From: Agrilactobacillus yilanensis | Lineage (GTDB): Bacteria > Bacillota > Bacilli > Lactobacillales > Lactobacillaceae | Assembly: GCF_003946725.1 (NCBI RefSeq) | Contig: NZ_RHOY01000008.1 | Span: 1-64,000 of the forward strand | Direction of reading: 5' to 3' | DNA length: 64,000 nucleotides | Shown: positions 17,951 through 26,107 of the stretch, in pieces | Numbering within the stretch: position 1 is the stretch's first letter | How the letters are laid out: each line of letters opens with the position of its first letter | Translations under genes and position numbers: made by a program | Notes under the pieces: model-generated | What the model saw: only the letters and a program-made list of their open reading frames with translations | Databases searched by the model: none | What the model was told of the DNA's origin: nothing

Positions 17951-18298
17951 TTGGAAATTACAGAAGTTGCTAAACAATATGATATCCCCACGGATACTTT
18001 GCGCCGCTGGGAACGAATTGGCTTAATCCCACCGGTAACGAAGACCGCTTCAGGCTTAAGAAATTATACGGCTGCAGATTTGAGTTGGGTACGTTATGCT
18101 AAAACGTTATTAGCGGCCCATTTACCTGAAGATTTCTTAATAGAATATGTCACGTTAGCCCAATTAGGTGCCAAAGCAAAACCTGCTAGAAGTGCCTTTT
18201 TAAAAGCCCAATTAGCTGAAATCCAAACAACTTGCACCCAGTTAACCACGATCATGACCGACATGGAAACTAGTCTGGATAAAACGAATGGGGTATAA
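17951..18298 (+). CDS. MerR family transcriptional regulator
   Basis: N-terminal MerR winged helix (MEITEVAKQYDIPTDTLRRWERIGLIPPV..GLRNYTAADLSWVRY) and a short C-terminal helix for dimerisation; no effector-binding domain and no Cys cluster, so it is not a metal sensor. I prefer the TTG at 17951 (115 residues) over the ATG at 17942: GAGGGATGG is correctly spaced only for the TTG and the resulting N terminus matches the family. Probably regulates the preceding oxidoreductase and/or itself. Confidence 0.8.
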   Translation: MEITEVAKQYDIPTDTLRRWERIGLIPPVTKTASGLRNYTAADLSWVRYAKTLLAAHLPEDFLIEYVTLAQLGAKAKPARSAFLKAQLAEIQTTCTQLTTIMTDMETSLDKTNGV

Positions 18299-18340
18299 TG
18301 GGTTCAATTTCAAAAGCGAAGCAAAAGGCGGGGGTATAAA

Positions 18341-18751
18341 TTGAATATTGCACAGGCCAGTGAAAAATTTGACGTTACAAAAGAGACCTTACGTTACTGG
18401 GAACGTTTGAATTTATTGCCCGAAATTCCTAGAAATGACAGCGGCTATCGGGACTATGGTGAACAGGAGCTAAACTGGATTTTTTTTATTAAAGCCATGC
18501 GTCAAGCCGGGATGTCTATAGAGTCGTTGGTGGAGTTTATTGCGTTATATCGACAAAATATGGATACCCGTGAGGCTCAAAAAACATTACTCGTGGAACA
18601 ACGGGATAAACTAGAGGCTCAAAAAGCAGAAATTGAGAAAACATTAAATTATTTAAACTTTAAATTGGATAATTTTGAAAGCCATGTTTTAAATTACGAA
18701 AATGAGAAACTATATTATAAAACAGATGCGGAACTGAATTCGGAGACGTAA
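18341..18751 (+). CDS. MerR family transcriptional regulator
   Basis: Second, distinct MerR protein, 136 residues, TTG start with AAAAGGCGGGGG upstream. N-terminal helix-turn-helix MNIAQASEKFDVTKETLRYWERLNLLP, wing, then a long coiled-coil helix (about residues 78-115, rich in Lys/Glu/Gln) for dimerisation. It lies 42 bases after the first MerR gene and is followed by a terminator, so the oxidoreductase and the two regulators may form one unit. Having two MerR paralogues side by side is unusual but not unique in lactobacilli. Confidence 0.8.
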   Translation: MNIAQASEKFDVTKETLRYWERLNLLPEIPRNDSGYRDYGEQELNWIFFIKAMRQAGMSIESLVEFIALYRQNMDTREAQKTLLVEQRDKLEAQKAEIEKTLNYLNFKLDNFESHVLNYENEKLYYKTDAELNSET

Positions 18752-18771
18752 AGTAGCTGGACATGATCCTC

Positions 18772-18817
18772 AAAAAGCGGTTAACTCAAAAATTAATTTT
18801 GGGCTAACCGCTTTTTT
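18772..18817 (+). terminator. Intrinsic terminator
   Basis: AAAGCGGTTA-CTCAAAA pairs with TTTTGG-TAACCGCTTT, followed by a run of T. Separates the MerR pair from the hydrolase gene. Confidence 0.85.
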
Positions 18818-18895
18818 GTGCCAATTTCGGGCATCGGATCGTGTATGATAAAGGTATTAGATCTATTTCGCAGACAATTATCCGGAGGGTTGATG

Positions 18896-19825
18896 ATGAT
18901 TACAAAACACCGTTCTTTTTTATCCAGTAATGGCCGTCACCGCATTCAGGCATTGATTTGGGAACCTCAAGACACACCGGTTGGTATTTTACAGATTAAT
19001 TATGGGATGGCGGAATACGCCAAACGTTATCAAGACGTCGCCCAGTTCTTTACAGCACAAGGGTTTATCGTCGCCTGCCACGATCACTTAGGCCATGGTC
19101 AAACCGTCCGCAGTGTTAAAGAATTTGGTTATTTCGGGCCAGAAGGCAAGCAAGCTTTAGTTGAAGACAGCCACTTATGGACGATGGCCTTGCAACAAGC
19201 TTATCCAAAACTGCCGTTGTACCTTTTAGGTCATTCCATGGGGTCTTTGATCACAGAGCAATATTTACAGAAATATTGGTATGACACCAATGGCACAATT
19301 TTGATGGGGACAGTGTATCAGCCTAAGATTTTGCCAGCATTAATGCCAGAAATTCGATTACGGGCTAAACTTCAAGGGAAGCGGCCGGATTATTTATTAA
19401 ATGCGTTAGCTTTTGGTCCCTATAATCTAAAGTTTGATCATCGGGAATTTTTCTCATGGCTCAGCAGTGATCCGGCAGCTGTGGCCCGCTACAAGGCGGA
19501 TCCGTTATTAGGCTTTACCTTTACAACCAACGGCTTTGAAACGTTATTTGAACTTGTTTTAGCCCAAGAAACCAATCAGTGGACTCAAAATTTACCAGCA
19601 GCTTATCCGATTTTAGTAACCAGTGGTGCCCAAGATCCAGTAGGGGATTTTGGCCGGCAGCCGGCAAAATTAGTCGCGGCTTTACAAAACAAAGGCTTAG
19701 AAAAAGTCACCAAAAAAGAGTGGCCTGCCTTACGACATGAACCACTCTTTGAAGTTGATACAGCAGCTGTAGAAGCCTACTTAGCACATTGGTTATGGCA
19801 ACAGCTAGAGCAGGGATCTGTGTGA
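18896..19825 (+). CDS. Alpha/beta hydrolase, monoacylglycerol-lipase/lysophospholipase type
   Basis: Serine hydrolase of 309 residues. Visible: the nucleophile elbow LLGHSMGS, the acid in TSGAQDPVG and the catalytic His in LRHEPLFE. The HLGHGQT strand-4 loop and FIVACHDHLGHG are typical of the serine aminopeptidase S33 / monoglyceride lipase (PldB-like) subgroup. Start ATG 18896 is 6 bases from GGAGGG; the longer frame to 18818 has no such site. No signal peptide, so cytosolic. The 3' end overlaps the convergent membrane-protein gene by 49 bases. Confidence 0.85.
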   Translation: MITKHRSFLSSNGRHRIQALIWEPQDTPVGILQINYGMAEYAKRYQDVAQFFTAQGFIVACHDHLGHGQTVRSVKEFGYFGPEGKQALVEDSHLWTMALQQAYPKLPLYLLGHSMGSLITEQYLQKYWYDTNGTILMGTVYQPKILPALMPEIRLRAKLQGKRPDYLLNALAFGPYNLKFDHREFFSWLSSDPAAVARYKADPLLGFTFTTNGFETLFELVLAQETNQWTQNLPAAYPILVTSGAQDPVGDFGRQPAKLVAALQNKGLEKVTKKEWPALRHEPLFEVDTAAVEAYLAHWLWQQLEQGSV

Positions 19826-20199
19826 TTTTTCCATAATATACCTGCTAAGCCAAAGCCCATTATTAAGATAAGCACAAGGTTGATTAGCCCAAAATCTAAA
19901 GTTGTTAGATGTAAGCCTTCGCGAATAAACGTGGCTGGAATAATGGTTAACCGTTGGGCGCCAACAACCACAATACCGATGATAACAGCTAAAGCAGGAC
20001 TTAACACAAGCTGCCAAATTTTGAAAGGCCGGCAGCGTTTGCGAAAAATTAAGCTGGTTATCAGACTGAGCAAAATAAAACTGCCAAAGAAAATATAACC
20101 GATATTCATCCGCATTTGTAACCATGTACTATTAAAACATAAAGTAGCCAGTAATAACGCCCAGATGAAACTATTATAAATTAGGGTTAAATATTTCAT
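19777..20199 (-). CDS. Small membrane protein, unknown
   Basis: 140-residue product with four hydrophobic segments (roughly 5-25, 32-52, 62-82, 102-123) and a Cys-rich C terminus (CSSCCHNQC). I do not recognise the family. It begins two bases after the stop of the YdjY-domain gene, so it is probably the last gene of that minus-strand operon. The last 49 bases overlap the end of the convergent hydrolase gene. The C-terminal Cys/His cluster is striking for a small membrane protein and might bind metal, but lies in the overlap and could be a by-product of it. Confidence 0.6.
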   Translation of the reverse strand: MKYLTLIYNSFIWALLLATLCFNSTWLQMRMNIGYIFFGSFILLSLITSLIFRKRCRPFKIWQLVLSPALAVIIGIVVVGAQRLTIIPATFIREGLHLTTLDFGLINLVLILIMGFGLAGILWKNHTDPCSSCCHNQCAK

Positions 20200-20201
20200 G
20201 G

Positions 20202-20858
20202 CTATTTTTTGTTGGCTAACGCAAAGGTAACTTTAACTTTAGTACCGTCTTTAGGTAAGACTTTTTTGTTGCCTCTGAATTCAGCGACTTTGTTTTGGGT
20301 CGTGCCTGTTGGCCAAGCAGCATCACTAACGATCCCGGTAGCGCAGCTGTCTAAGCATAAAGTACAACCGGTATTATTTTTCTTAGCACTGGCTAAGTTA
20401 CCGCTGAAACGGAAATCAGCAGTGTATTTTTTAGTAGATTTAACAATCTTTTGGAATGGAATGGCTTTTTGACCTTTCCATTTGATCGTAACGTCTAATT
20501 TAGAGCCTTTTGTTGATTTACCATCTTTGGCGCCAGCCTTCATATCGTCAGCGGTTAAGTTATTACCAGGTTTAGCCCCAATTTTAACTAAAGCATGATA
20601 AAAATCTTTTTCATCAGCTAAACCACGTAAAATGGCTTTTTCACCATTAGAGCCACCTTTATAAACGATACCGTGACGGGTAGGTTCCGTGAAATATGTA
20701 CCATTTACTTCAGCGGTCATAGTCACTGTTTTGGCCTTTTTGTTAACGACAATATCGCTATTTTTAGTAGCAGCCTGTACAGATTGACTGTTTAAAGCGC
20801 TGAATGTAAATAAAGCTGCGGCGGCGAAAATAAAAGCGTGTATTTTTTTGAATTTCAT
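20202..20858 (-). CDS. Secreted YdjY-domain protein
   Basis: 218 residues with a clear signal peptide (basic start, hydrophobic core, cleavage likely after SVQA near residue 29). The mature part carries the YdjY-type signature (NGTYFTEPTRHGIVYKGGSNGEKAI... and GAKPGNN) and a Cys cluster at Cys165, Cys168 and Cys172 (GCTLCLDSC). From memory, E. coli ydjY lies between the TVP38-family genes ydjX and ydjZ; here too a TVP38 gene is adjacent (27 bases upstream). The biochemical function is not established; the Cys cluster outside the cell suggests a redox or metal role. Confidence 0.72.
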   Translation of the reverse strand: MKFKKIHAFIFAAAALFTFSALNSQSVQAATKNSDIVVNKKAKTVTMTAEVNGTYFTEPTRHGIVYKGGSNGEKAILRGLADEKDFYHALVKIGAKPGNNLTADDMKAGAKDGKSTKGSKLDVTIKWKGQKAIPFQKIVKSTKKYTADFRFSGNLASAKKNNTGCTLCLDSCATGIVSDAAWPTGTTQNKVAEFRGNKKVLPKDGTKVKVTFALANKK

Positions 20859-20885
20859 GATGATTCTTCCCCCAAATAAAATGAA

Positions 20886-21596
20886 TTATGAATTTGTTTT
20901 TTGTTGACGATCCGTATAAATTTTCCGGAATAAAACGATTAAAGCTGAAAGGGCAAATAAAATTAATAGCGCAGTTACAAATAATTTCGCCCCACCTGTC
21001 AGCATGCCGCCGACATAAGAATAGATGATGGTTGCAGGTAATTGGCCCAAACCAGTGGCAATTAAAAAGCTACCAAAAGACATTGCGGTTAATCCAGCGG
21101 CATAGCTCACGATGTCAAAAGAAATAAACGGCAATAACCGGGCAATCAAAATACTTTGTTGGCCATATTTGTCAAAGAAGTTGTCAATTTGGGCTAAGCC
21201 GCTTTTGCTTGTTAATTTCTCAACAGCATCCCGACCTAACACATGGGCAATTCCAAAACAAACGGCTGCACCGGCCATCGCACTTGTCCAAGAAAGCAAA
21301 GCGCCTTGCCACCAGCCAAATAAGTTCGCATTGGCAAACGTGATCAAAAATGCCGGTAATGGTGCTGCAACGGATTGGAAAATCATTAGTAAAAAGGATA
21401 CTAAAACCGCATAAGCGCCATAAGAGGCAACAAACTGCCGAATGACCGTGAAATCACCAGTGGCAAACATTTTAACAATTGTATTGACCTGTTGATTGAC
21501 CGCTGGCACTAAGAAATACAGCAAGACCAATAAGAGGATTAACCCCACTAAAATCCATCTGGACCATGCATGCTTCTTTTTTGTTGTTTCAGTCAT
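20886..21596 (-). CDS. TVP38/TMEM64 (DedA-like) membrane protein
   Basis: Integral membrane protein of 236 residues with a basic N-terminal tail and about six hydrophobic segments. The core FLITFANANLFGWWQGALLSWTSAMAGAAVCFGIAHVLGRDA and ARLLPFISFDIVSYAAGLTAMSFGSF are the SNARE-associated/TVP38 signature region. Start ATG 21596 follows GGAGG by about 8 bases; the longer frame is rejected. Family members act in membrane-lipid translocation or ion homeostasis. First gene of the operon that continues with the YdjY protein. Confidence 0.82.
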   Translation of the reverse strand: MTETTKKKHAWSRWILVGLILLLVLLYFLVPAVNQQVNTIVKMFATGDFTVIRQFVASYGAYAVLVSFLLMIFQSVAAPLPAFLITFANANLFGWWQGALLSWTSAMAGAAVCFGIAHVLGRDAVEKLTSKSGLAQIDNFFDKYGQQSILIARLLPFISFDIVSYAAGLTAMSFGSFLIATGLGQLPATIIYSYVGGMLTGGAKLFVTALLILFALSALIVLFRKIYTDRQQKTNS

Positions 21597-21803
21597 CAAA
21601 AAACCTCCTTTCCTATAAAGTTGTCCCACACCTACCTGAGATTTGCGGACAAATCTCGCCCTGTACAAACTGATTCGTTAAGGATATCACAAATCAAAAA
21701 TTTAAAACTAATAAAATATTTTATATAGTTTTGGAATAATTGAAAACATCAATTATAAGCTTATATATCAACGTTTTTCAAGTATTCAAATTTGAAATAA
21801 CCC

Positions 21804-21832
21804 TTGACTAAAAGTTATTTAATATATAAAAT
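21804..21832 (+). promoter_or_regulatory. Putative promoter of the Fe-S gene pair
   Basis: TTGACT (21804-21809), 17-base spacer, TAAAAT (21827-21832) in an AT-rich 332-base divergent intergenic region (21597-21928). The rest of this gap is AT-rich with no recognisable gene; a promoter for the divergent TVP38 gene must also lie here but is not clear. Confidence 0.55.
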
Positions 21833-21928
21833 TATAATAACAAAATAAAAACATTTTGTCCAAAAAAATTTAATTTGTATACTCAGTTACAAAGTTTGGC
21901 GGACTGAAGATAGAAAGTAGCGGATCAA

Positions 21929-22300
21929 ATGCAATATTCTAAGAAAACCACCGATCTGGCCGCAGAGATCGTCACCCAGTGTACGGCGTGTGGCCGCTGT
22001 ATGAAAGATTGTTTGTTTTTACAAAATAATTGTGAGACGCCCAAAGCCTTTTTTGAAAAGGTTGTTCAAGGACAAGAAATTGAATCGGTTGTCCCGTATT
22101 CTTGTCTGTTATGTGGCCATTGCCAATTTGTCTGCCCGCAAAAATTACAGTTAGATGCTGCTTTTTTGAGTATGCGGCAAGATTTGATGGCGCAGCAGAA
22201 ACAATTACCTTTAAAAGCGTTAAAAGGTGTTTTATTTCATCAGAAGTTTTCGACAAGTGCACTATTCACAACGGTTAAGAAAAGTGGGGATAAAAAATGA
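21929..22300 (+). CDS. Double 4Fe-4S ferredoxin-type protein (HdrC/GlpC N-terminal-like)
   Basis: 123 residues with two complete cubane-binding motifs: Cys18-x2-Cys21-x2-Cys24-x3-Cys28 and Cys59-x2-Cys62-x2-Cys65-x3-Cys69. This is the arrangement of heterodisulfide-reductase subunit C and related electron-transfer subunits. The gene overlaps the next by four bases (ATGA), and the partner has the CCG domain that normally goes with it. No quinone- or membrane-binding part is visible. GAAAGTAG precedes the ATG, a weak ribosome-binding site. Likely passes electrons to the CCG protein; donor unknown. Confidence 0.8.
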   Translation: MQYSKKTTDLAAEIVTQCTACGRCMKDCLFLQNNCETPKAFFEKVVQGQEIESVVPYSCLLCGHCQFVCPQKLQLDAAFLSMRQDLMAQQKQLPLKALKGVLFHQKFSTSALFTTVKKSGDKK

Positions 22301-23052
22301 CTTATGGCTTTATGGCAGGATGTTCGTTGAGTTCTTCTAAACCACAGCGTGTGGGGGATGCAATTAATTATTTACAGCAGTTCTATCCAGATTTGGCGGT
22401 AATTCAGGCTTGTTGCGGCCGGCCAACACGGATGATTGGGCAAGAAGAGAAATTTCAAGAACGCTTTGGTAATTTAACACAAATGATCAAAGGTGCTGGT
22501 GTGGATGAATTGATCGTGGCGTGCCAAGGGTGTCTGCGGACGATGCGGGATGAAGACCGCTTTATGACAAGCTCCTTATGGGTAAAGATGGCGGAATTAG
22601 GGTTACCCACCCAATGTTTGAATAAGGCTAAAGACAGTGAGGTTGTTTTTTCGATTCAAGATTCTTGTCCGACCAGTCAAATGACCGAGATTCATGAGGC
22701 GGTGGTTTATCTGTTAAAGCAGCTGGGCTATGGGGTAGCTAAGAGTCGTTTATCTGGTCAAAATACGCTGTGCTGCGGTATGGGGGGCATGTGTGGGGTT
22801 TCTAACCCAAACTTAAGTCATGATGTTGCCCAACAGCGGGTACAGAGTTTTAAGACGGATTATATTGTGACTTATTGTGCCAGTTGTGCTTTTGCCATGG
22901 GTGTCGGTGGCGGCAAGGCGTGGCATTTATTAGATTTAATTTTTGGGGACGTGGTGCAGTTAGGGGATACGCCCACCCCTTCAGCATTAGGTAATCCAGT
23001 TAAGGCTTGGGCCAATCGTTATCAGACAAAACGTGTGATTCAGAAGTCATAA
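22297..23052 (+). CDS. CCG-domain Fe-S oxidoreductase (HdrB-like)
   Basis: 251 residues with two CCG-type cysteine-rich repeats: the first ends in ACCGRPT (about residues 47-53), the second in TLCCGMGGMCG (about 163-173), plus SCPTSQM and CASCAF. These motifs hold the special Fe-S centre of heterodisulfide reductase B, LutA, GlpC and related enzymes. ATGA overlap with the ferredoxin-type gene shows a two-component redox enzyme. It is divergent from the YdjY/TVP38 operon. Substrate unknown; candidates include thiol/disulfide or 2-hydroxyacid-type reactions. Confidence 0.78.
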   Translation: MTYGFMAGCSLSSSKPQRVGDAINYLQQFYPDLAVIQACCGRPTRMIGQEEKFQERFGNLTQMIKGAGVDELIVACQGCLRTMRDEDRFMTSSLWVKMAELGLPTQCLNKAKDSEVVFSIQDSCPTSQMTEIHEAVVYLLKQLGYGVAKSRLSGQNTLCCGMGGMCGVSNPNLSHDVAQQRVQSFKTDYIVTYCASCAFAMGVGGGKAWHLLDLIFGDVVQLGDTPTPSALGNPVKAWANRYQTKRVIQKS

Positions 23053-23059
23053 TCATAGC

Positions 23060-23105
23060 TTGTTTATAATTCCTAGTTTATACTTATAATATCTAAATTT
23101 AGATA
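23060..23105 (+). promoter_or_regulatory. Promoter with palindromic operator upstream of the WxLIP gene
   Basis: TTGTTT (23060) and TATAAT (23085-23090) with a long 19-base spacer, directly followed by the perfect 16-base palindrome TATCTAAATTTAGATA (23090-23105). The palindrome is positioned where a repressor would block transcription start. Confidence 0.45.
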
Positions 23106-23134
23106 ATAAAATTATTTATTTAGGGGTTAAAATA

Positions 23135-24124
23135 ATGATGCGATCAATGCGCTGGCTACCCATTTTAGGGCTACTTTTTTTGAGCAGTTTACTGTTAGAT
23201 CGGCCACAATCAGTGAATGCTGAAAGTGTAGAAATAACACCAATATTTCCAATGTCACAGCAAGAAAATAGTTCAGAAAACTGGAATTTAGTATTAGCAC
23301 CTGACCAAACCGAAGTGATTCAAGCCCGCCTTAAAAATAATACGGCGGAAACCTACCGGGTCACTGCTAAAATCTCAAATCCGAATACAAGGGTGGCCGG
23401 TTCTGAATCACTACAGGCCGCAGCCAAACTACTGGATCAAACGCCCACGATGCCTTCTATGATCACGGGTAAACCAAAGCAAACGCTGACGATCAAGCCG
23501 AATGCTACTAAAGTGCTTACCTTTACGCTAAAAATGCCCTCGACACCAGTCGTTGGCCAGATTGCTGGTAAAATCAACTTTAAATCTGTGTTAGTTGCTC
23601 AAAATACAGAGTTAACAAGTCAAGGCTCAGAAGGGCTGGAATTGCCGATCATTGTTCAAAATGACCGCAATGCAGTTACCCCTAACTTGAAAATAAAAAT
23701 GCCTTTTCCTAAGACATTAAACAACAAAGCAGGCATTGCCATTCCGATCGCAAATCATAGCGGTGCCTTATTAGAAGATGTTCAAGCAAAAATCACGGTT
23801 CAAGAACGTAACGGAACTGCCAAAACTACGACACAGCACTTTAGTATTTATCCCCATGTTATTTCAACCTTATGGCTGCCCAAACAAGATTTACAACCGG
23901 GTGAGTATAAGGTTAAGGTGCGTTTATCTAGTGCAGATTATCAAACTGACCGGACAACCAACTTAACTGTTAAGCGCATCCTATCTAGTCAGATGAAACA
24001 AAAACAAGTCCGCCAGCAGAAGCGAAACTTGCATCGCCTACTGGGTATTGGTTTACTTGGCGCAATGGTCATTGTCGTGCTCTTCTTTATAAGTCGCTAT
24101 CGACAAACTCATAAGCGAGGTTAA
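23135..24124 (+). CDS. WxL-interacting surface protein (DUF916/DUF3324)
   Basis: 329 residues: signal peptide (about 1-30, ending VNA), a DUF916-like immunoglobulin-type domain (ITPIFPMSQQEN..., about 32-155), a DUF3324-like domain (about 160-275), a C-terminal membrane segment (about 300-320) and a short basic tail. This is the WxLIP architecture that anchors WxL cell-wall proteins in lactobacilli and enterococci. Unusually, no WxL-domain gene is beside it; instead the next gene, overlapping by one base, is an ABC transporter ATPase. GGGG precedes the start. Confidence 0.82.
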   Translation: MMRSMRWLPILGLLFLSSLLLDRPQSVNAESVEITPIFPMSQQENSSENWNLVLAPDQTEVIQARLKNNTAETYRVTAKISNPNTRVAGSESLQAAAKLLDQTPTMPSMITGKPKQTLTIKPNATKVLTFTLKMPSTPVVGQIAGKINFKSVLVAQNTELTSQGSEGLELPIIVQNDRNAVTPNLKIKMPFPKTLNNKAGIAIPIANHSGALLEDVQAKITVQERNGTAKTTTQHFSIYPHVISTLWLPKQDLQPGEYKVKVRLSSADYQTDRTTNLTVKRILSSQMKQKQVRQQKRNLHRLLGIGLLGAMVIVVLFFISRYRQTHKRG

Positions 24125-25005
24125 TGATGATTCTTGAACTGACACACTTATCAAAGACTTTTGGAGCGCAAAAGATTTTAGACGATCTTAATTACCAGAT
24201 TGAAACGCCTGAAATTCTTGCGCTAGTTGCGCCTAATGGTACTGGGAAGACAACGTTATTAAATATCATTGCGAATTTAGAGCCTTGGGATACAGGTCAA
24301 ATTGAGATTTTAGATAAAACGAATAAGCAATACCAGATCTTTAAAGAAATGACCTATATGCAAGATAGCACCGTCTTATTTCCTCAGCAGACCGGCTTGG
24401 ATCATATTCGCCTCATTCAAAGTAGTTATCAGCTAAGCACACAACAAGTAAATAGGATCATTGATCGAGTTGGGATTCGCAATTTTTTAAAGAAGCAAGT
24501 CAAGCACTATTCTATGGGGATGAAACAATTATTGTTGTTCACCTTAGCGATTTTGCCACAGCCTAAATTAATTCTGTTAGACGAACCGCTGAATGGGCTA
24601 GATCCTCGGGCTATTAATCTTGTTCGAGAAATTCTGTTGGATTATCACCAACAGGGGACAACGATTATCTTCTCATCCCATAATTTGGACGAAATTGATC
24701 GGCTTACAGATAATGTTGTTTTTTTGGCCCACGGCAAATTGGTCAAACCAAAAGAGGACACTTTAACAGCGAAGGCGTATACAGTTGTTTTAAACGATAG
24801 TGCTGTTTTAAAGACTTTAGTGCCTGTTGCAGCACTCACAATTCTTACCGAGCACAAAGCTATTTTGAATGTAACGCCCGCTAGGTTTGAAGATTTAATC
24901 AAAAAATTAGCTGGTACCCCAAATGAAATTTTGGATACCAGCGTTAAAAAATTAAATACCGAACAAATTTATTTTCAATTGTTTAAGAATAATCGTATCC
25001 ACTAA
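24124..25005 (+). CDS. ABC transporter ATP-binding protein
   Basis: 293 residues. Walker A is APNGTGKTT (the usual first Gly of GxxGxGK is Pro-Asn here), the signature is YSMGMKQ, Walker B is LILLDEPLNG, and the H-loop is FSSHNLDE. A 90-residue C-terminal extension is typical of exporters in the drug/bacteriocin and ABC-2 families. It overlaps the WxLIP stop (TAATGATG). The presumed membrane partners are the two convergent minus-strand genes 25002-27406, which is an odd split: its last four bases overlap the end of the first. Confidence 0.85.
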   Translation: MMILELTHLSKTFGAQKILDDLNYQIETPEILALVAPNGTGKTTLLNIIANLEPWDTGQIEILDKTNKQYQIFKEMTYMQDSTVLFPQQTGLDHIRLIQSSYQLSTQQVNRIIDRVGIRNFLKKQVKHYSMGMKQLLLFTLAILPQPKLILLDEPLNGLDPRAINLVREILLDYHQQGTTIIFSSHNLDEIDRLTDNVVFLAHGKLVKPKEDTLTAKAYTVVLNDSAVLKTLVPVAALTILTEHKAILNVTPARFEDLIKKLAGTPNEILDTSVKKLNTEQIYFQLFKNNRIH

Positions 25006-26096
25006 GTAAACCGATAACGTGTCTCTAAAAGGTGCGCGACGGCACTTAAACCTAAGGCAAAGCTTAAATCGACTAAAAAGGCCAAGCCAATTATTTGGGG
25101 ATAGTGCATCCAAGGCTGCAGATGATTATAAAAAGATAATTGGACGAATGGAACCAGCAGAGTTTGCCAACTGCTGGTTTTTTGTAGGCCAAAAAAGATG
25201 GGTACAAATAGGACAGCACTACAGAGCAACACGGTTGTAAAACGATCTTTCATTAGATTACTGATCAAGCGCAGACAGCTGCTGCCCACCAGTAATAGGC
25301 CAATTGCCAAAATCAGCGCACCGAGTAAGAAGTGGCCCACCGTTAACACATGTCCTGCCTTAAAAGCTAATGGATATTGCCAATAACCTAATTTATGGCT
25401 GCTGATTCCAGCAATCACACTTGCGAGTAGCCCCAATAAAAGAAGTTCGCTGCCAATAATTGAAGTCAGTAGTTTGTGTTTTGCATTAAAAATTCGTTTG
25501 CGTGGCTTGGGCAGGGTATACAGCAATTTTAAGGTACCTTGCTCATAGTCTCGAGCAAAAATAGGAAAACCTTGTAAAATCAATAGCCCAATCAATAGCC
25601 ATAAAAGATTACTTTGCCACAAATAGACATGAAACATCAAAATACTAGGTTTTTCATAATGCGTAATCGGTGGCAGTTTTTTTTGCTGCAGGTACTGATC
25701 TCGAGCAATATTAAACTTTATCTCCGCTTGGGTGTAGTTTGCATTACTGAGACCAAGTTGTTGTTGCCGACGTTCATTTTTAAAATACTGCAGTCTAGCC
25801 TTAACTAGCCTTGTCGAAGGCTTTGTTTTTAATGCGGTATAATAATTATTCAAAACCACTCGACTTGTCTTAAGCTGCTGTTTTTGTTGTGCGTTAAGCT
25901 GATTTGACGAGGTCGTTGATTCTAAATCATTATTAATCTGTGTATATTCTGCCTTAAGCTGTTGTTTTGTTTGTTGTAATTTAACCTGTGCTTGATAATC
26001 AAAATAGCTATATGCACCAAAAATTAGGCCAATACAAAGACCTAAAAATAACCAATGCCACCAGCTTTTTGTCCATTGCTGCCATTCCCAAAACAT
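25002..26096 (-). CDS. ABC transporter permease (ABC-2 type)
   Basis: 364 residues with about six hydrophobic segments: one near the N terminus (WWHWLFLGLCIGLIFGAYSYF), then a 130-residue extracytoplasmic, Gln/Lys-rich coiled region, then a block of five from about residue 170, including LLIGLLILQGFPIFARDYEQGTLKLLYTLP, the EQGT motif typical of ABC-2 exporters. ATG 26096 follows AAGGGG by 7 bases; the longer frame overlaps the upstream gene and is not needed. Probably forms a heterodimer with the next gene. Confidence 0.8.
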   Translation of the reverse strand: MFWEWQQWTKSWWHWLFLGLCIGLIFGAYSYFDYQAQVKLQQTKQQLKAEYTQINNDLESTTSSNQLNAQQKQQLKTSRVVLNNYYTALKTKPSTRLVKARLQYFKNERRQQQLGLSNANYTQAEIKFNIARDQYLQQKKLPPITHYEKPSILMFHVYLWQSNLLWLLIGLLILQGFPIFARDYEQGTLKLLYTLPKPRKRIFNAKHKLLTSIIGSELLLLGLLASVIAGISSHKLGYWQYPLAFKAGHVLTVGHFLLGALILAIGLLLVGSSCLRLISNLMKDRFTTVLLCSAVLFVPIFFGLQKTSSWQTLLVPFVQLSFYNHLQPWMHYPQIIGLAFLVDLSFALGLSAVAHLLETRYRFT

Positions 26097-26107
26097 GATA
26101 TAACCCC

